Below are positions 22,687 through 23,179 of a stretch of DNA of 23,179 nucleotides, in pieces (positions within the stretch are counted from its first letter, which is position 1; each line of letters opens with the position of its first letter). The notes under the pieces are model-generated. The model was not told the origin of the DNA. It searched no databases and saw only the letters and a program-made list of their open reading frames with translations. The stretch is from Lachnospiraceae bacterium UBA3692. GTDB lineage: Bacteria > Bacillota > Clostridia > Lachnospirales > Lachnospiraceae. The position numbers and the translations under genes were made by a program. Where the stretch lies: assembly GCA_002372815.1 (NCBI GenBank), contig DFIR01000050.1, positions 1-23,179 of the forward strand. The letters are read 5' to 3'.

Positions 22687-23179
22687 TCAGCCCATCACGA
22701 CTTCGACGTCGTATTCTTTCTTCCCTTTCACATAGGGAATGCGGGTAGTGGCACCGAGATCGACGCCGTCCACGAGCAGATGCGCGACGCCTTTCTCCAC
22801 GCCGGCCGGGTTGGTGACGCGGATGCGGTAGGTGCCTTCGCGGAATTTTCTCGTGATCGAGAAGCTGCCGAAATCGGCAGGAATGCAGGGGTCGACCGTC
22901 AGGCCGGCGTAGGTCGGATACACGCCCAGGATGTACTGGGAGATGTTCAGGAAGGTCCAGGCGGCGGTGCCGGTGAGCCAGCTGTTCTTGCCCTCACCGG
23001 GGAGAACAGCGTCATTCCCGGCGACCATCTGCGAGTAGACGTAGGGCTCGGTCTTGTGGCGCTCGCTGAAGGCTTCCACGCGGCTCGGCGCGGTCTTCCA
23101 GTAGATCTCGAAGGCGCGGGTGCCGCGGCCCAGGACGGTCTCCGCGATGGAGCACCAGGGATTGTTGTGGCAGAAGATG
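22687..23179 (-). CDS. GH94 cellobiose-phosphorylase-like enzyme, C-terminal part (partial)
   Basis: The frame is open to the window end, giving the last 164 residues of a larger protein; the valine codon at 23079 is not a start. The segment has CHNNPWCSIAETVLGRG, RTEP-type KTEPYVYSQMVAGNDA, GKNSWLTGTAAWTFLNISQY and the closing beta-sheet domain after LTVDPCIP. This order is typical of GH94 phosphorylases such as cellobiose phosphorylase, which split beta-1,4-glucobiose with phosphate to glucose-1-phosphate and glucose in the cytoplasm. The catalytic Asp and the sugar-selecting loops lie upstream of the window, so cellodextrin or another beta-glucoside could be the substrate. A strong terminator follows directly, so this is the last gene of its unit. 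Confidence 0.85.
   Translation of the reverse strand, partial: IFCHNNPWCSIAETVLGRGTRAFEIYWKTAPSRVEAFSERHKTEPYVYSQMVAGNDAVLPGEGKNSWLTGTAAWTFLNISQYILGVYPTYAGLTVDPCIPADFGSFSITRKFREGTYRIRVTNPAGVEKGVAHLLVDGVDLGATTRIPYVKGKKEYDVEVVMG

Overview
The window looks like chromosomal DNA from a GC-rich member of the Bacillota, class Clostridia, most likely Lachnospiraceae-like. This is inferred from strong AGGAGG-type ribosome binding sites, sigma-A-like promoters, clostridial lipoprotein signals and protein types (class II GalT, DUF1846, DUF815, a TAXI receptor next to GltS, GH94 phosphorylase). I did not compute composition or search a database, so the lineage is provisional. No rRNA, tRNA, CRISPR array, insertion sequence with transposase, or phage gene is visible.

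Layout. 1-1090 (+): tail of an ABC exporter, a remnant resembling an Rrf2 regulator, and a zinc-type macrodomain hydrolase. 1091-6880 (-): a PreA-like flavin/Fe-S enzyme, a large REP-like palindrome, a GltS symporter preceded by a TAXI-type binding lipoprotein, and a DUF1846 protein. 6881-7380: gene-free and rich in hairpins. 7381-10031 (-): HflX and an exported metallo-beta-lactamase-fold protein. 10176-12216 (+): a DUF815 AAA+ ATPase and a DUF1508 protein.

12424-16697 (+) is the most interesting gene cluster. It encodes a transmembrane Ser/Thr kinase with a large repeat-bearing insertion in its kinase domain and a TPR domain predicted outside the cell, a 45-residue membrane microprotein, a cytoplasmic FHA protein, and a TPR lipoprotein. 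A promoter containing a perfect 20-bp palindrome drives it. I read it as a phospho-signalling module that connects the cell surface to an FHA reader. The ligand and output are unknown, and no phosphatase is in view.

16850-19524 (+): serine acetyltransferase and class II galactose-1-phosphate uridylyltransferase, ending in a clear terminator. 19591-20011: an array of 62-bp repeats, each able to form a stem-loop, with paired base changes that keep the stems. 20009-22536 (-): a two-gene ABC transporter whose ATPase has an N-terminal membrane region and a C-terminal 16-residue repeat tail. 22687-23179 (-): the C-terminal part of a GH94 cellobiose-phosphorylase-like enzyme, cut by the window end.

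Several starts were moved to the codon served by the ribosome binding site: 257, 3972, 4969, 6880, 10176 and 22536. Long open frames antisense to the GC-rich genes were treated as shadows.
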